Source: an uncultured Halieaceae bacterium (GTDB taxonomy: Bacteria; Pseudomonadota; Gammaproteobacteria; Pseudomonadales; Halieaceae). Taken from it: a stretch of DNA of 64,000 nucleotides. A program made the position numbers and the translations under genes. Location: contig CALJGI010000021.1 of the NCBI GenBank assembly GCA_938074045.1, forward strand, positions 90,850 to 154,849, in the 5' to 3' direction. Positions 26,946-37,315 of this stretch are shown here, piece after piece. The notes under the pieces are model-generated. The model did not search any database, was not told where the DNA came from, and saw only the letters and a list, made by a program, of their open reading frames with translations. Numbering within the stretch: the first letter of the stretch is position 1; each line of letters starts with the position of its first letter.

Positions 26946-29399
26946 ATGGACGAGCAGTATTACCCAGAGCAGGTAGAGGTGAGGGCACAGGATCATTGGC
27001 GGGAACAGGCCAGTTTTCGTGTCGAAATGGATGACCAGCGGGAAAAATTTTATTGCCTGGCCATGTTTCCCTATCCCAGTGGCAAACTGCACATGGGTCA
27101 CGTCCGCAATTACTCCATTGCCGATGTCATAGCGCGCTACCAGCGTATGCTGGGCAAGAACGTTTTACAACCAATGGGCTGGGATGCCTTTGGTCTGCCC
27201 GCAGAAAACGCAGCCATACAAAACAATGTACCCCCAGCGCAATGGACGCTGGAAAACGTGAGTTATATGCGGAAACAACTGGATCGTCTGGGTTTTGCCT
27301 ATGACTGGTCCCGGGAGATAACTACTTGCCTGCCAGACTATTACCGTTGGGAGCAGTGGTTTTTCACCCGACTCTATAAGAAGGGACTGGCCTACAAGAA
27401 AAGTGCCGAGGTGAACTGGTGCGAAACCGATCAGACTGTGCTCGCCAACGAACAGGTAGTGGATGGTTGCTGCTGGCGTTGTGACCAGCCTGTCGAGCGT
27501 CGCGAAATACCCCAGTGGTTTATCAAAATCACCGATTACGCGCAGGAACTGCTGGACGATCTGGATCAATTGACAGAGTGGCCGGAACAGGTGCGCACTC
27601 TGCAACGCAACTGGATTGGTCGTTCGGAGGGCGTGGATGTGGATTTCGCCCTGGAGGACGGCATTCCCCTTCGGGTCTATACCACACGACCAGACACCCT
27701 GATGGGGGTTACCTATCTTGCCGTTGCACCACAACACCCGGTGGCAACGGCCGCTGCCGACACCAACCCTGCTTTGGCGGACTTTATCCGCGAACAGGCC
27801 GCCGTCAAGGTGGCGGAAGCGGACATGGCCACCATGGAAAAAATGGGCATGGATACCGGCCAGGTCGCCATCCATCCACTGACGGGGAATACCGTACCAA
27901 TATGGGTAGGTAACTTCGTTTTGATAAGTTACGGTTCTGGGGCGGTTATGTCCGTGCCGGGGCATGACCAGCGCGATTGGGAGTTTGCCCGCAAGTACGG
28001 CCTGCCTATCGAACGGGTCATTGCACCCAGTGATGACTCTACAGACGGTAATCTCGAACACTCTGCTTTTGTGGAGAAAGGTCGACTAGTCAATTCTGGC
28101 GTTTATGATGACCTCGATTTTGACGCAGCTTTTGAACGAATATGTGGCGACCTCGAAGCCGCTGGCAAAGGCGAAAGAACCGTCAAATTCCGATTGCGGG
28201 ACTGGGGCGTATCACGCCAACGTTATTGGGGCGCACCGATTCCTATCATCAATTGTGATACCTGTGGTGCGGTGCCGGTACCTGATGAAGACCTGCCCGT
28301 AGAGCTTCCCACCGACGTCGCATTTGAGGGTGTCGGCTCACCCATCAAGAAAATGCCGGAGTTTTACCAGGTGGCATGCCCGACCTGCGGCGCTGATGCC
28401 ATTCGGGAGACCGATACCTTTGACACATTTATGGAGTCATCCTGGTATTACGCCCGCTTCGCCAGCGCAACCAACCACGACAAAATGCTTGATGAGCAGG
28501 CCGACTACTGGGCCCCCGTTGATCAATATGTGGGTGGTATCGAGCACGCCATATTGCACCTGCTTTATGCGCGATTCTTTCACAAACTGATGCGGGACGA
28601 AGGACTGGTCACTTCGAGTGAGCCCTTTAAGCGTCTGCTCACCCAGGGAATGGTGCTCAAAGATGGCAGCAAGATGTCAAAGTCCAAGGGCAATACCGTC
28701 GACCCCCAGGAATTGATCGAACGATATGGCGCTGATACCGTCAGGCTGTTCAGTATGTTTGCCGCACCACCGGAACAGTCACTGGAATGGTCAAACGACG
28801 GCGTAGAGGGCGCGCACCGCTTCCTCAAACGCCTGTGGAGACTGGTATCATCCCATGTGCGGCAGGGCGAGGCGCCACCACTGAATGCCGATAGCCTGAC
28901 TGATGTGCAGCGTGACGTAAGAAGGAAAGTCCACGAAACCATTGCCAAAGTCAGCGATGACTATGGCCGCCGACAAACATTCAATACAGCAATCGCGGCG
29001 GTGATGGAACTGTGTAATGAATTGTCCAAACTGCCGGAAGGTGAGGGTCAGAGCCTTTCCGTGGAGCGCGAGGCACTGCTATCAAGCTTGTTAATGCTGG
29101 CGCCCATCGTTCCACATATCACCCATCAATTATGGAGTGATCTGGGACAATCGGGAGATATTCTCGATGCAGATTGGCCAACCGTGGATGAAAGCGCTCT
29201 GGTTCGCAGCAGCATCACCATTGTTGTCCAGGTAAACGGTAAGGTGCGTGGGCGGATGGATGTAGCCCCAGACACAGACCGCGAAGCATTGGAAAATTTT
29301 GCACTGGCACAGGACAACGTCGCCCGGTTTCTGGAAGACAAGACAATTCGCAAAGTGATAGTCGTACCGGGAAAGCTGGTTAATATTGTCGCCAACTAG
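26946..29399 (+). CDS. leuS: Leucyl-tRNA synthetase
   Basis: 817 residues. The class I HIGH signature appears in [16 protein letters not shown] and the KMSKS signature in [14 protein letters not shown]. The CP1 editing domain is present ([15 protein letters not shown]), as are the zinc-type cysteines and the C-terminal tRNA-binding domain ending [12 protein letters not shown]. The enzyme charges tRNA-Leu. It is followed after 12 bp by lptE and then holA, the usual gammaproteobacterial order. Confidence 0.97.
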   Translation: MDEQYYPEQVEVRAQDHWREQASFRVEMDDQREKFYCLAMFPYPSGKLHMGHVRNYSIADVIARYQRMLGKNVLQPMGWDAFGLPAENAAIQNNVPPAQWTLENVSYMRKQLDRLGFAYDWSREITTCLPDYYRWEQWFFTRLYKKGLAYKKSAEVNWCETDQTVLANEQVVDGCCWRCDQPVERREIPQWFIKITDYAQELLDDLDQLTEWPEQVRTLQRNWIGRSEGVDVDFALEDGIPLRVYTTRPDTLMGVTYLAVAPQHPVATAAADTNPALADFIREQAAVKVAEADMATMEKMGMDTGQVAIHPLTGNTVPIWVGNFVLISYGSGAVMSVPGHDQRDWEFARKYGLPIERVIAPSDDSTDGNLEHSAFVEKGRLVNSGVYDDLDFDAAFERICGDLEAAGKGERTVKFRLRDWGVSRQRYWGAPIPIINCDTCGAVPVPDEDLPVELPTDVAFEGVGSPIKKMPEFYQVACPTCGADAIRETDTFDTFMESSWYYARFASATNHDKMLDEQADYWAPVDQYVGGIEHAILHLLYARFFHKLMRDEGLVTSSEPFKRLLTQGMVLKDGSKMSKSKGNTVDPQELIERYGADTVRLFSMFAAPPEQSLEWSNDGVEGAHRFLKRLWRLVSSHVRQGEAPPLNADSLTDVQRDVRRKVHETIAKVSDDYGRRQTFNTAIAAVMELCNELSKLPEGEGQSLSVEREALLSSLLMLAPIVPHITHQLWSDLGQSGDILDADWPTVDESALVRSSITIVVQVNGKVRGRMDVAPDTDREALENFALAQDNVARFLEDKTIRKVIVVPGKLVNIVAN

Positions 29400-29411
29400 G
29401 GAGTGGTCACT

Positions 29412-29915
29412 GTGAAAATGGCTCTGAAAACAGCATTTCTCTGCACGCTGCTGCTCACCGCGGGCTGCGGGTTTCACCTGCGGGGCACACTGGAGCTACC
29501 CCCTGGCTGGGATAGCATTGCGGTCAGCGGCGACAATCCCAACGGCGAACTGCAGCAGAATCTTGTGTCCAGCCTGCAATCAGCCGGCGTCATGGTGGTC
29601 GAGGATGCAGACCTTACTCTGCATGTCGAAAGCGAGGAAAAATCGCGCAGGAATGTCGCGATCGACAGCGCCGCGAGCGCTACTGAATTCGAAATTGAAC
29701 TCGCAACCAATATCAGTCTGTCGGACGCGAGAGGTGAGTACCTGTTGGAGCCCACGCGCATTGCAGTACAACGCCTCATGAATCACAACCCAAACGACGT
29801 GGTGGGTGAGGCGGCCGAGGTACGCACCCTTGAGCGCGAACTGCGGGACGATTTGATACAACAAATTTTGCGCCGAATCCGTTTTCTCGCCAGTTCAGAT
29901 GCAAATAAAACCTGA
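29412..29915 (+). CDS. lptE: LPS-assembly lipoprotein LptE
   Basis: 167 residues from GTG 29412, with AGGGAG 7 nt upstream. ATG 29418 and GTG 29403 are in-frame alternatives. The signal peptide ends in a lipobox LLTAGC followed by GFHLRG, the family's typical mature N-terminus. LptE plugs the LptD barrel in the outer membrane for LPS insertion. The 3' end overlaps holA by 17 bp. Confidence 0.93.
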   Translation: MKMALKTAFLCTLLLTAGCGFHLRGTLELPPGWDSIAVSGDNPNGELQQNLVSSLQSAGVMVVEDADLTLHVESEEKSRRNVAIDSAASATEFEIELATNISLSDARGEYLLEPTRIAVQRLMNHNPNDVVGEAAEVRTLERELRDDLIQQILRRIRFLASSDANKT

Positions 29916-30933
29916 TCAGCTCGAGCGGGAGCTGCGAGGGCAGCTTAAACCTGTCTACCTGGTGACAGGGGATGAACCTCTGCAGGTACAGGAAAGTTGT
30001 GATGCCATACGCCGCGCCTGCCGGGAGCAGGGCATATCTGAGCGCGACATACTGGATGTAGACCAACACTTCGATTGGAGTGAACTACTTTCCAGCTCAG
30101 CCAACATGTCTCTGTTTGGTGATCGCAAACTCATAGAGTTGAGAATCCCAAATGGCAAACCAGGCGACAAGGGTAGTAAAGCCCTGGTGCAATATACGGA
30201 TGCCATCGATCCCGACAACATATTGCTGATTGTCGCCGGCAAGATCGAACCCGCCAGCAAGCGCAGCAAATGGTTTTCTGCACTCGACCGTACCGGCGCT
30301 ATTATCTTCGTGTGGCCGATTGACGAGAGACAACTGCCCAGATGGCTGGTCGGCAGAGCGAAGCAGCGCGGACTTTCCATAGCCCCCGATGCGCTGACCA
30401 TGATATGCGATCGCGTTGAGGGAAATATGCTCGCGGCTGTGCAGGAGCTGGACAAACTGTCTTTGGTCGCCACCAACAATACCATTGACCTGGAGCTGGT
30501 TACCCAATCGGTATCCGATAATGCCCGCTACAACCTGTTTTCCACCATAGACGCCGCACTCGCCGGACGCGCAGCTGATGCGATTCGTATGCTGGCAGGT
30601 TTACGCGCGGAGGGCACGGCCCCAATACTGGTATTGTGGGCCATCCATCGAGAGTTGAGCCTACTGCAACGCTGCCGGGAGATGGTTGACGCGGGCCAGC
30701 GAGTGGAGGCCGCGGTCACTGCCAACCGGGTGTGGAAAAACCGACAGCGACTGGTAAGCGACGTGGTATCACGCTGTGATCAGAAAACAATGAGCCACTT
30801 GATGTCCATGGCGGTAACCATTGACCAAACCATCAAGGGTATGCAACAAGGAGACCCCTGGCAGGTTCTTGCCGATACGCTGTTACAACTGGCCAACACT
30901 CCCCTGAATCTGGACACCCCAGCAGTCTGTTAG
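29899..30933 (+). CDS. holA: DNA polymerase III delta subunit
   Basis: 344 residues, the usual length. MQIKPDQLERELRGQLKPVYLVTGDEPL opens as YLVTGDEPLQVQES, the typical HolA N-terminus. ARYNLFSTIDAALAGRAADA marks the domain II-III junction. It is the clamp-opening subunit of the clamp loader. It overlaps lptE. The nadD gene that often follows is absent here; a convergent gene begins instead. Confidence 0.94.
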   Translation: MQIKPDQLERELRGQLKPVYLVTGDEPLQVQESCDAIRRACREQGISERDILDVDQHFDWSELLSSSANMSLFGDRKLIELRIPNGKPGDKGSKALVQYTDAIDPDNILLIVAGKIEPASKRSKWFSALDRTGAIIFVWPIDERQLPRWLVGRAKQRGLSIAPDALTMICDRVEGNMLAAVQELDKLSLVATNNTIDLELVTQSVSDNARYNLFSTIDAALAGRAADAIRMLAGLRAEGTAPILVLWAIHRELSLLQRCREMVDAGQRVEAAVTANRVWKNRQRLVSDVVSRCDQKTMSHLMSMAVTIDQTIKGMQQGDPWQVLADTLLQLANTPLNLDTPAVC

Positions 30934-30941
30934 AACTGCCG

Positions 30942-31721
30942 TCAGGGTTTCTCGAAAACCAGGATAAAGCGGTGAGTTTTGCCTCGAATGGAGGGGTCAA
31001 AGACATTCACTGAGCGATCATCGGCGGGGTTTTCCAATCCACCCACCGACGCCACAAAGCGAAAACCATTGCTGACAATGTCCTCTCTCGCAAACGATTC
31101 ATCAATGCGATGAAGGTCCTGTGCGGCGCTGCTTCCGGTACCTGCCGCCGCGGCATGATCGACAATGACAAAACGTCCGCCCGGCTTGAGCCCAGCAAAA
31201 ATCTGACCAAGCACATGCCGACTGTCTATTTCCCTCCACCCTGTGTCCTGATCAACCATGTAAAAATCGTGATACGACATGATAATCATTGCCGCATCCA
31301 ATGAATTGGCTTCAAGTTTCAGCTCCTCGACCTCCCGCTGAAAATCGATGATAGGTGGGGGGGGACCATCAGGGAATCGTTGCTGAAAAGCAGCTTTTAC
31401 AAAAACCATGTAGGCGCCATTGTTATGCAGATAAACGCTGCCCTCCTCCCCCACGAGGCTGGCCAGCAACTCACTGTAGTAACCCCCACCCCCAAAAAAA
31501 TCCAGTACCTTGTCACCCCGACTCAGATTAAGTTCAGGCAACACCAGATCAGGTCGACTGCGTGCATCCCGTCCCACATCAGCATCAGTGCGTCCTTCAC
31601 GCGCAATAGCTGCCTGCACAGGATCCACTTCCGCGGGGGTTGAACTACACCCGGTAACAATCAGCGCCATCAGTGCTACAACCGCAAGCAAGCGGTAGTG
31701 ATACTCAAAAATAGTGTTCAT
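30942..31721 (-). CDS. Exported lipoprotein with class I methyltransferase fold
   Basis: 259 residues from ATG 31721, with GAGGAA upstream. A signal peptide ends in lipobox LIVTGC, so the protein should be lipid-anchored outside the cytoplasm. The mature part has a SAM-methyltransferase layout: motif I VLDFFGGGGYYSELLA, a post-I acidic region, ALAMIIMSYHD-like motif IV (AAMIIMSYHDFYM) and GLKPGGRFVIVDH. Such exported methyltransferase-like proteins occur in marine proteobacteria, but their substrate is unknown. SAM is not expected in the periplasm, so catalysis is doubtful. Confidence 0.78.
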   Translation of the reverse strand: MNTIFEYHYRLLAVVALMALIVTGCSSTPAEVDPVQAAIAREGRTDADVGRDARSRPDLVLPELNLSRGDKVLDFFGGGGYYSELLASLVGEEGSVYLHNNGAYMVFVKAAFQQRFPDGPPPPIIDFQREVEELKLEANSLDAAMIIMSYHDFYMVDQDTGWREIDSRHVLGQIFAGLKPGGRFVIVDHAAAAGTGSSAAQDLHRIDESFAREDIVSNGFRFVASVGGLENPADDRSVNVFDPSIRGKTHRFILVFEKP

Positions 31722-31836
31722 GACAGGTAATTCCTCAGTAAGGCGCTTCAATAGCCGCACATAAAAATTTCATCAGGGGGCTGCTTGCAGCATAGATCTT
31801 CGCTGCTGATGTGACAAACCGACTGCTATGCGCATT

Positions 31837-32133
31837 TTAAGCCGGACAATCAGCAACGGCGATAAAGTCTTTGCGCCGGAACGCCCGGCCACCCATTACA
31901 CTGGCCCATTCTTCGGGACCTGCGCCTATGCGCGGCCCGACGCTTTGAAATGGTGTCCAGGCCACCCGATAACCGCGCCAGTTCCGGAGTTATGGCGACA
32001 ATAAATCCAGGTCTGGTTCAAGAACCACCGATTCATACCTGGGTTTGTTGTCGGCAAACCACGCGCGATTACTATTGGCTTGCAGCTCTCTCAGAAGCTC
32101 AAAGGTCGCGGGAATGAATCCCTGAAACGGCAC
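31837..32133 (-). pseudogene. Remnant of a DUF2461-family gene
   Basis: A GTG start at 32133 overlaps the stop of the upstream gene (TAGTG), with GGAG 8 nt before it. The first 47 codons (PFQGFIPATFELLRELQ, then NRAWFADNKPRYE) match the start of DUF2461 proteins, which usually exceed 200 residues. A TAA at 31990-31992 stops the frame. The same frame then stays open for 50 codons (RNWRGYRVAWTPFQSVG ... RRKDFIAVADCPA) to TAA 31837, but this second part does not look like DUF2461. It is best read as an internally deleted, stopped gene. No other gene is seen between 31722 and 32132. Confidence 0.6.
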
Positions 32134-32924
32134 TAGTTATCTCCGTCGAGTAAGTCACCTATGCCACCGAGAACAGAACCTTCGCCTTTCCTTGAGCCAC
32201 CCGCAGCAGGCATATTGGCCAGGATACGATCGGCCAGCCTTGAGAATGGCAGGCTTTGAATCCACACCGATCCCGTTCCAGACAGAGTCGCCAATGCCAG
32301 ACCTTCGCCGCCGAAGAGCATACTCTTCAAACCACCGGCTAACTGGATGTCGTAGTCTATGTCCTTGGTAAATGCCACCAGACAGCCAGTATCCAGCCGC
32401 AGCATTTCCCCCCGCAGTTCTTTTTTGATCACGGTACCCCCGGCATGTACGAACGCCATGCCATCACCCTCTAGACGCTGCAGAATAAAGCCTTCACCGC
32501 CAAATAAGCCGGCGCCAATTTTCCGATTAAAGGCGATACCAATACTCGTGCCCAGCGCGGCAGCAAGAAACGAGTCCTTCTGGCAGATTATCTCCTCACC
32601 CTCGTCTGCCATGTTTATCGCTACGACCGAGCCGGGAAAGGGTGCCGCGAAGGCTGCCCGGCGTTTCTGGCCGCCCTCATTGGTGAAGTGGGTCATAAAA
32701 AGGGACTCTCCAGTTATCAGCCTTTTGCCAGCACCAAACATTTTGCCGAGAAACCCTTGATCCGGATCGGACCCATCACCCATTTTTGCCTCGAAGATAA
32801 TATCCTGTTCCATATAATTCATCGCCCCGGCTTCGGCTATCACCGTTTCCCCGGGATCGAGTTCAATCTCGACCATTTGTAAATCGTGACCGATGATTTC
32901 GTAATCGACTTCGTGACAACGCAT
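32133..32924 (-). CDS. AIM24/TIGR00266 family protein
   Basis: 263 residues. Typical family features: [47 protein letters not shown] and [16 protein letters not shown]. The protein is predicted to form a double-stranded beta-helix with no membrane segment. The family is widespread and its role is unknown (mitochondrial AIM24 affects membrane organisation). It is divergent from the broken copA and translationally coupled to the DUF2461 remnant. Confidence 0.87.
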   Translation of the reverse strand: MRCHEVDYEIIGHDLQMVEIELDPGETVIAEAGAMNYMEQDIIFEAKMGDGSDPDQGFLGKMFGAGKRLITGESLFMTHFTNEGGQKRRAAFAAPFPGSVVAINMADEGEEIICQKDSFLAAALGTSIGIAFNRKIGAGLFGGEGFILQRLEGDGMAFVHAGGTVIKKELRGEMLRLDTGCLVAFTKDIDYDIQLAGGLKSMLFGGEGLALATLSGTGSVWIQSLPFSRLADRILANMPAAGGSRKGEGSVLGGIGDLLDGDN

Positions 32925-33010
32925 TTTAATACCCCCAATTTGATTTATTGTTTATCCTACCGCAATACCAGATGAAGACACTACCACGTCGGACAGTGAG
33001 TCATTTTGAC

Positions 33011-34240
33011 ATGAGCCGATCCCTGCAAAATCATGCACTCTCGCGTCGGGATTTTGTTGAGGAGGGCCTCGCAACGACCCTCCTTTGCACCGCTCCTGTC
33101 CAGCTGCTGGCAGCCGCACACGACACTACTGTGTCTCATTTGAAAGGACCTAATGTTCGGCTGGATATTGGTTATGCCGAGATCAACGTATCCGGCGAAC
33201 GTCGGCGTGCCACGTCAATCAATGGTTCACTGCCCGGCCCCACCCTGAGATGGCGGGAAGGCGACCGCGTTAGAATCACTATGCATAACCATCTCGAGGA
33301 AACCACCTCAATCCATTGGCAGGGCCTGATTCTACCGACTGAAATGGACGGTGTACCGGGCATCAGTCCAGGCCTCAGCGGGATTGCGCCAGGTACCACC
33401 TTTACCTATGAATTTGATATTCGTCAGACTGGGACCTATTGGTGTCACTCACACTCGGGCTTCCAGGAACAAACCGGTATGTACGGAGCCATCATCATTG
33501 AGCCCCGTAAACCCACCGCTACAATCTGGGATCGAGAGAGTATTGTCCCGTTATCAGATTGGAGTGATGAAGACCCGAACGACGTTTTTCGCACCTTGAA
33601 ACGCAACCCGGAGAGTTTCAATGTCAACCCACGCACCCTTGCACAGACAATAGATGACTTCCGGATAGCTCCGGCAGAAACCTATGATGTCATCGTGGAA
33701 CCCCAGGAGAGCAATACCCTTACCATTTTTTCCCAGGCTATAGATCACGGCGGCTATGCCCTGGGGACACTGACCAGCCACCCTGGAGAACAAGGGAGCG
33801 TGCCACCACTGGATCCACCGCCATTGTTACGTCACGCCGATATGGGGATGGAGAGCTCACGCGGAGCGCATGCCCCCTCGGGTGCAGATCCCGCGAATTC
33901 GCACCACGCGCATCATGTACATCATTCCGCCAAACCACAAATGGGCAGCGGTACTGTCGGATATGGATCAAACCTGCCAATTGAACACGACCCGGCGGAA
34001 TATGGACCACATGTCGATATGCGGGCATAAGAGCCAATGTATCGTCTGGATGATCCCGAAGTGGGCCTGGCCCACACCGAGTTGAGTCTGAGATTGAAAT
34101 ACCTGATGACCAAATCATTTCATCCCCATATAGGCATCGTGCAGGAACGCGTTCATGGCAACACTGCATCCATGGTACGCGACGATGGCGAATCGACCTC
34201 AGCATCCATGTGGGTTCTTGGCTTTAATTTTTTGCTATGA
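33011..34240 (+). pseudogene. copA: Broken copA (multicopper oxidase) fused by deletion to the 3' end of copB
   Basis: From ATG 33011 the frame has a twin-arginine signal (LSRRDFVEEG), copper ligands HWQG and WCHSHSGFQEQ, and the CopA stretches LSDWSDEDPNDVF and EFDIRQTGTYWCH. A central segment is missing near 33650: NPRTLAQTIDD joins directly to FRIAPAETYDVIVEP. TAA at 34028-34030 follows GPHVDMRA. The same frame goes on with YRLDDPEVGL, still CopA, and then jumps to LSLRLKYLMTKSFHPHIG ... VLGFNFLL, which looks like the C-terminus of the outer-membrane protein CopB. The third cupredoxin domain with its C-terminal copper ligands is lost. Two deletions and a nonsense codon make function unlikely. 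Starts further upstream (TTG 32948, ATG 32972) are possible. Confidence 0.75.
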
Positions 34241-34304
34241 GCATCGATCTTAATAACACTCTGCATCCGGACAAGACTATGAAACTACCAGTTAACATTT
34301 ACCC

Positions 34305-35714
34305 TTGAGCGGTCAATACCTTTCACGCCAGTTACATAAATGGCTTTCGGTTATCATCGGCATACAGGCCGTGATCTGGTGTGTTTCCGGTTTCTACATG
34401 GTGGTGGTGGATATCGACTTTATCCACGGCGACAGCCTGGTTAAAAATACCAAACAGGGCTACTCTGCCTCCGTCGCTCCATTATTTAAACCAAACCTCA
34501 GCGAAAAGATAAACTCTATCAGCCTGCGGGAATCGATGGGCTCGCTGTTCTATCTCGAACGCGGTCCTGAGCATCAACAACGACGCGACGCCTATACCGG
34601 CGAAGTTTCAGCGCCGCTTACAGAATCAGAGATTCGGGTTCTGGCTCGCCATTTTTACGCCGGTGACGGGGATATAAAAAACGCCTTCGTGATCACAGAA
34701 AACCCTCCGGTGGAGGTGTCGTGGATACCGCTGCCGGTATGGCGAGTCAACTTTGAAGATCAACTCGCCACCAGTTTTTATCTGGATCCAATAAGCGGCA
34801 AACTGATCAGCCGACGGCATGACTACTGGCGCCTGTTTGATATTTTCTGGATGCTGCATATCATGGATTACGAGTACCGCAGCGATGCGCAGAACTTACT
34901 GCTGACTGTAGCCACTGGCGTCGGTCTACTGGCTGCAAGCACCGGACTATGGTTATTATTTTACCGGCTGGCTCACACGCTTCTGACCAAAAAGTGCAGC
35001 CTACCCGCCCGTAATATCGAATCCATCAGTCGCTTTCTTCACAAGTGGGTCAGCGTAGTTGTGGGCCTGCAGTTTCTGATATGGCTGGGCAGCGGGCTGG
35101 GGATGAACATGATCGATTTTGATGCCGCTGCAGGAAGACTGACAAAAATCCAACAGGCTGCTTCTGGGCCTGCCTCGGCCATACCCACCATTGGTTTCGA
35201 TACGTTGTTACAGCATTACGCAGGTACACCGGTGCGTGAAATCAGCCTGCTGCGCTGGCAGGAGAAGCTGGTATACCGGGTGCAAACACTGGATCGCAGA
35301 GTACTGCATGAGTCCAGCGATGGAGACATTATTAGCATAGACGCCGACCTCGCACGTCAAATCGCCCAATCCTCCTATGCCGGTAAGGGTTCAATAACCC
35401 ACCAGGAAAAGGTGACTGGATTTGCGGTGGAAACCCGTCACCACGATGATGATAGCTGGGCCTTTTATTTCGATGATGGAGCAGCTACCACCGTCTATGT
35501 TTCAGTAGAGGACGGTCGTGTTCTGGAGCACAGAAACAACAGCTGGCGCTGGTTTGATTTTTTCTGGATGCTGCACATCATGGACTTCGACCGTCACGAG
35601 GATATCAACAACAGTCTGGTTATCGGTTTTGCCACAGGCAGCCTGTGGCTCGCGTTAACCGGCCTCATCCTGGTTTTCACCAGCCTGCGGCGCTCCTCAC
35701 TGATAGGCGTTTGA
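34305..35714 (+). CDS. PepSY-associated membrane protein, internally duplicated
   Basis: 469 residues with a probable TTG start at 34305, overlapping TGA of a tiny upstream frame. Both halves repeat the same plan: LHKWLSVIIGIQAVIWCVSG versus LHKWVSVVVGLQFLIWLGSG, then a periplasmic PepSY-like loop, then FWMLHIMDYEYR versus FWMLHIMDFDRH and a closing membrane segment. Four membrane segments are predicted. Related PepSY proteins are linked to metal or haem reduction and uptake. The location after copper-gene remnants hints at a metal role, but this is inference. Confidence 0.8.
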   Translation: MSGQYLSRQLHKWLSVIIGIQAVIWCVSGFYMVVVDIDFIHGDSLVKNTKQGYSASVAPLFKPNLSEKINSISLRESMGSLFYLERGPEHQQRRDAYTGEVSAPLTESEIRVLARHFYAGDGDIKNAFVITENPPVEVSWIPLPVWRVNFEDQLATSFYLDPISGKLISRRHDYWRLFDIFWMLHIMDYEYRSDAQNLLLTVATGVGLLAASTGLWLLFYRLAHTLLTKKCSLPARNIESISRFLHKWVSVVVGLQFLIWLGSGLGMNMIDFDAAAGRLTKIQQAASGPASAIPTIGFDTLLQHYAGTPVREISLLRWQEKLVYRVQTLDRRVLHESSDGDIISIDADLARQIAQSSYAGKGSITHQEKVTGFAVETRHHDDDSWAFYFDDGAATTVYVSVEDGRVLEHRNNSWRWFDFFWMLHIMDFDRHEDINNSLVIGFATGSLWLALTGLILVFTSLRRSSLIGV

Positions 35715-36161
35715 ATTCAAAATTTTACAGGACTGCACACCCTTGCGCCCGGTGGCCTCATCGACGACCTGCAAATCAGAGCGGGCGGTCCACATACCCA
35801 TTTTTACTTCCTGCCACAGAAAATGGTTCTTGCCGGCTTCAATGGTGATTGCCATAGAGGAATTATTTTCTGCCTTGGAGGTGATCGTATAAGTGCCAGG
35901 TTCCAATTGCTGATAAATATATGATTTGGCTACGGTGTCAGAGAGCAACTGATTATTCAGCAGGATGGACATTCTGATGGCTGCACCATAATTTTCATCT
36001 CTATAAATATAAAGATTTCCCTTATCTGCAGGGGCCTGGAACATTTTGGCCTCAGCATCCTGTTACTCAGTACCCATGGGCGCGCTGGCGCAACCATACA
36101 GCAGGCTCAGAAATCCTATCGTTACAATTTTTTTCCATGTGATGTGTGAAAAAAGCTTCAT
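35697..36161 (-). pseudogene. DUF2846-type lipoprotein interrupted by an in-frame stop
   Basis: ATG 36161 (AGGAGA upstream) opens a lipoprotein signal peptide with lipobox LLYGC and then CASAPMGTE. Codon 33 is TAA (36063-36065). The same frame continues QDAEAKMFQAPADKGNLYIYRDE, typical of DUF2846 lipoproteins, to the stop at 35697. A shorter product could start at ATG 36044 (115 residues), but it would lack the signal peptide and lipobox. Either this is a fresh pseudogene or the base is a sequence error. It converges on the PepSY gene, overlapping it by 18 bp. Confidence 0.7.
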
Positions 36162-36269
36162 CGGTCTGTATTCTCCTTGTTTGTTCTATTCATCAAATGC
36201 TCACGACTCGTGAACAACCCAAGAATAGCAGGTCTCTGAAAAGATGTATGGGACTGTTTCCGAGCGCTG

Positions 36270-37253
36270 TCAGGGCTCAATCCGGGATAGATAATCCAGC
36301 AGGATACGGTTCACTTCATCGGACGCCTCCAGCTGCACCATGTGGCCGGCACGTGGAATCATCTGTACATCGCGAAGGTCGGGAAACTGTCGGCGCATCA
36401 GTGCAATGGGATCATCCCCATGGAAACCTTCCAGATCAACATCGCGCTCGCTGCCGATAAACCAGGCCGGAACCTGACTTTCGACTCCCTCGAATGCCCG
36501 CCGTTCCTGCCACTTGATATCCATGGAGCGATACCAGTTGAGGCCACCGGTGAAGCCGGTGCGAGTGTACTCACTGACAAAGTAATCCAGTTCGGCTTCG
36601 CTCAACCAGGCCCAGGGCAGCGGTGGCGGTTTCTCCATCGCGTCGATATAGCTGGTTCCCGGTGGATACTGAAATGTTTTGAAAAAATCGCATTCGCCAC
36701 TCAGGGTCCAGAATACCTTGTGGAAAAATTGACGCGGCGCCGCGGCCAATTCACGGTCAGCACGATCGGGTTCGCGAAAGTACTCGATATGTAAAAAGTG
36801 CTGTTCACCCATGGCTCGATACTCAGTGAGGGGCGGCACCTCCGGGTTATGCGGGGCAGCGGGATTTTCCAGTCCAATAACTGCACGCACGCGTTCCGGC
36901 GCCAGCATCGCCAGGTCGTAGATGGCAAAAGCGCCGAAATCCAGGCCGACAAACGTGGCCTGATCGATACCCAGCGCATCCAGCAATCCCACCAGGTCGG
37001 CCGTGATAGCCGCCACACTGTAGTCCTCCGGGTCAGTCGGGGCACTGGTCTGACCCATACCGCGCATATCAGGTGCGATCACCCGATACCCCGCCGCCGC
37101 CAGCGCGCTGATCTGGCGGTGCCAGCTGAACCACAAATGCGGAAAGCCGTGGCAAAGCACCACCGGTGCACCGCTGCCCTGCTCTACGTGATGCACCGTG
37201 ATGCCATTGATCCGGGTGTAGTGGTGTTCCCGGCCTGCCTCATCCGTAACCAT
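36270..37253 (-). CDS. Epoxide hydrolase-like alpha/beta-hydrolase
   Basis: 327 residues from ATG 37253. TTG 37301 would add 16 residues without homology. Epoxide-hydrolase marks are the oxyanion motif HGFPHLWFSWH, RGMGQTS, an Asp nucleophile in GLDFGA, the cap-domain Tyr in GGLNWYRSMD, an acid in GSERDVD and the final His in RAGHMVQLE. It should open epoxides with water through an alkyl-enzyme ester. Haloacetate dehalogenases share this layout, but the cap Tyr favours epoxide hydrolase. No signal peptide. Confidence 0.83.
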   Translation of the reverse strand: MVTDEAGREHHYTRINGITVHHVEQGSGAPVVLCHGFPHLWFSWHRQISALAAAGYRVIAPDMRGMGQTSAPTDPEDYSVAAITADLVGLLDALGIDQATFVGLDFGAFAIYDLAMLAPERVRAVIGLENPAAPHNPEVPPLTEYRAMGEQHFLHIEYFREPDRADRELAAAPRQFFHKVFWTLSGECDFFKTFQYPPGTSYIDAMEKPPPLPWAWLSEAELDYFVSEYTRTGFTGGLNWYRSMDIKWQERRAFEGVESQVPAWFIGSERDVDLEGFHGDDPIALMRRQFPDLRDVQMIPRAGHMVQLEASDEVNRILLDYLSRIEP

Positions 37254-37315
37254 GCATCGCCCCCTGTTCGCCCATGCCCGGGTAAAAAAGTTTTGTGCCA
37301 ATAACCCCGTTTTGC

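Noticed and set aside
27165..28061. Minus-strand frame of 298 codons opposite leuS
   Set aside because: It is antisense to an essential, fully conserved gene and shows no recognisable domain.
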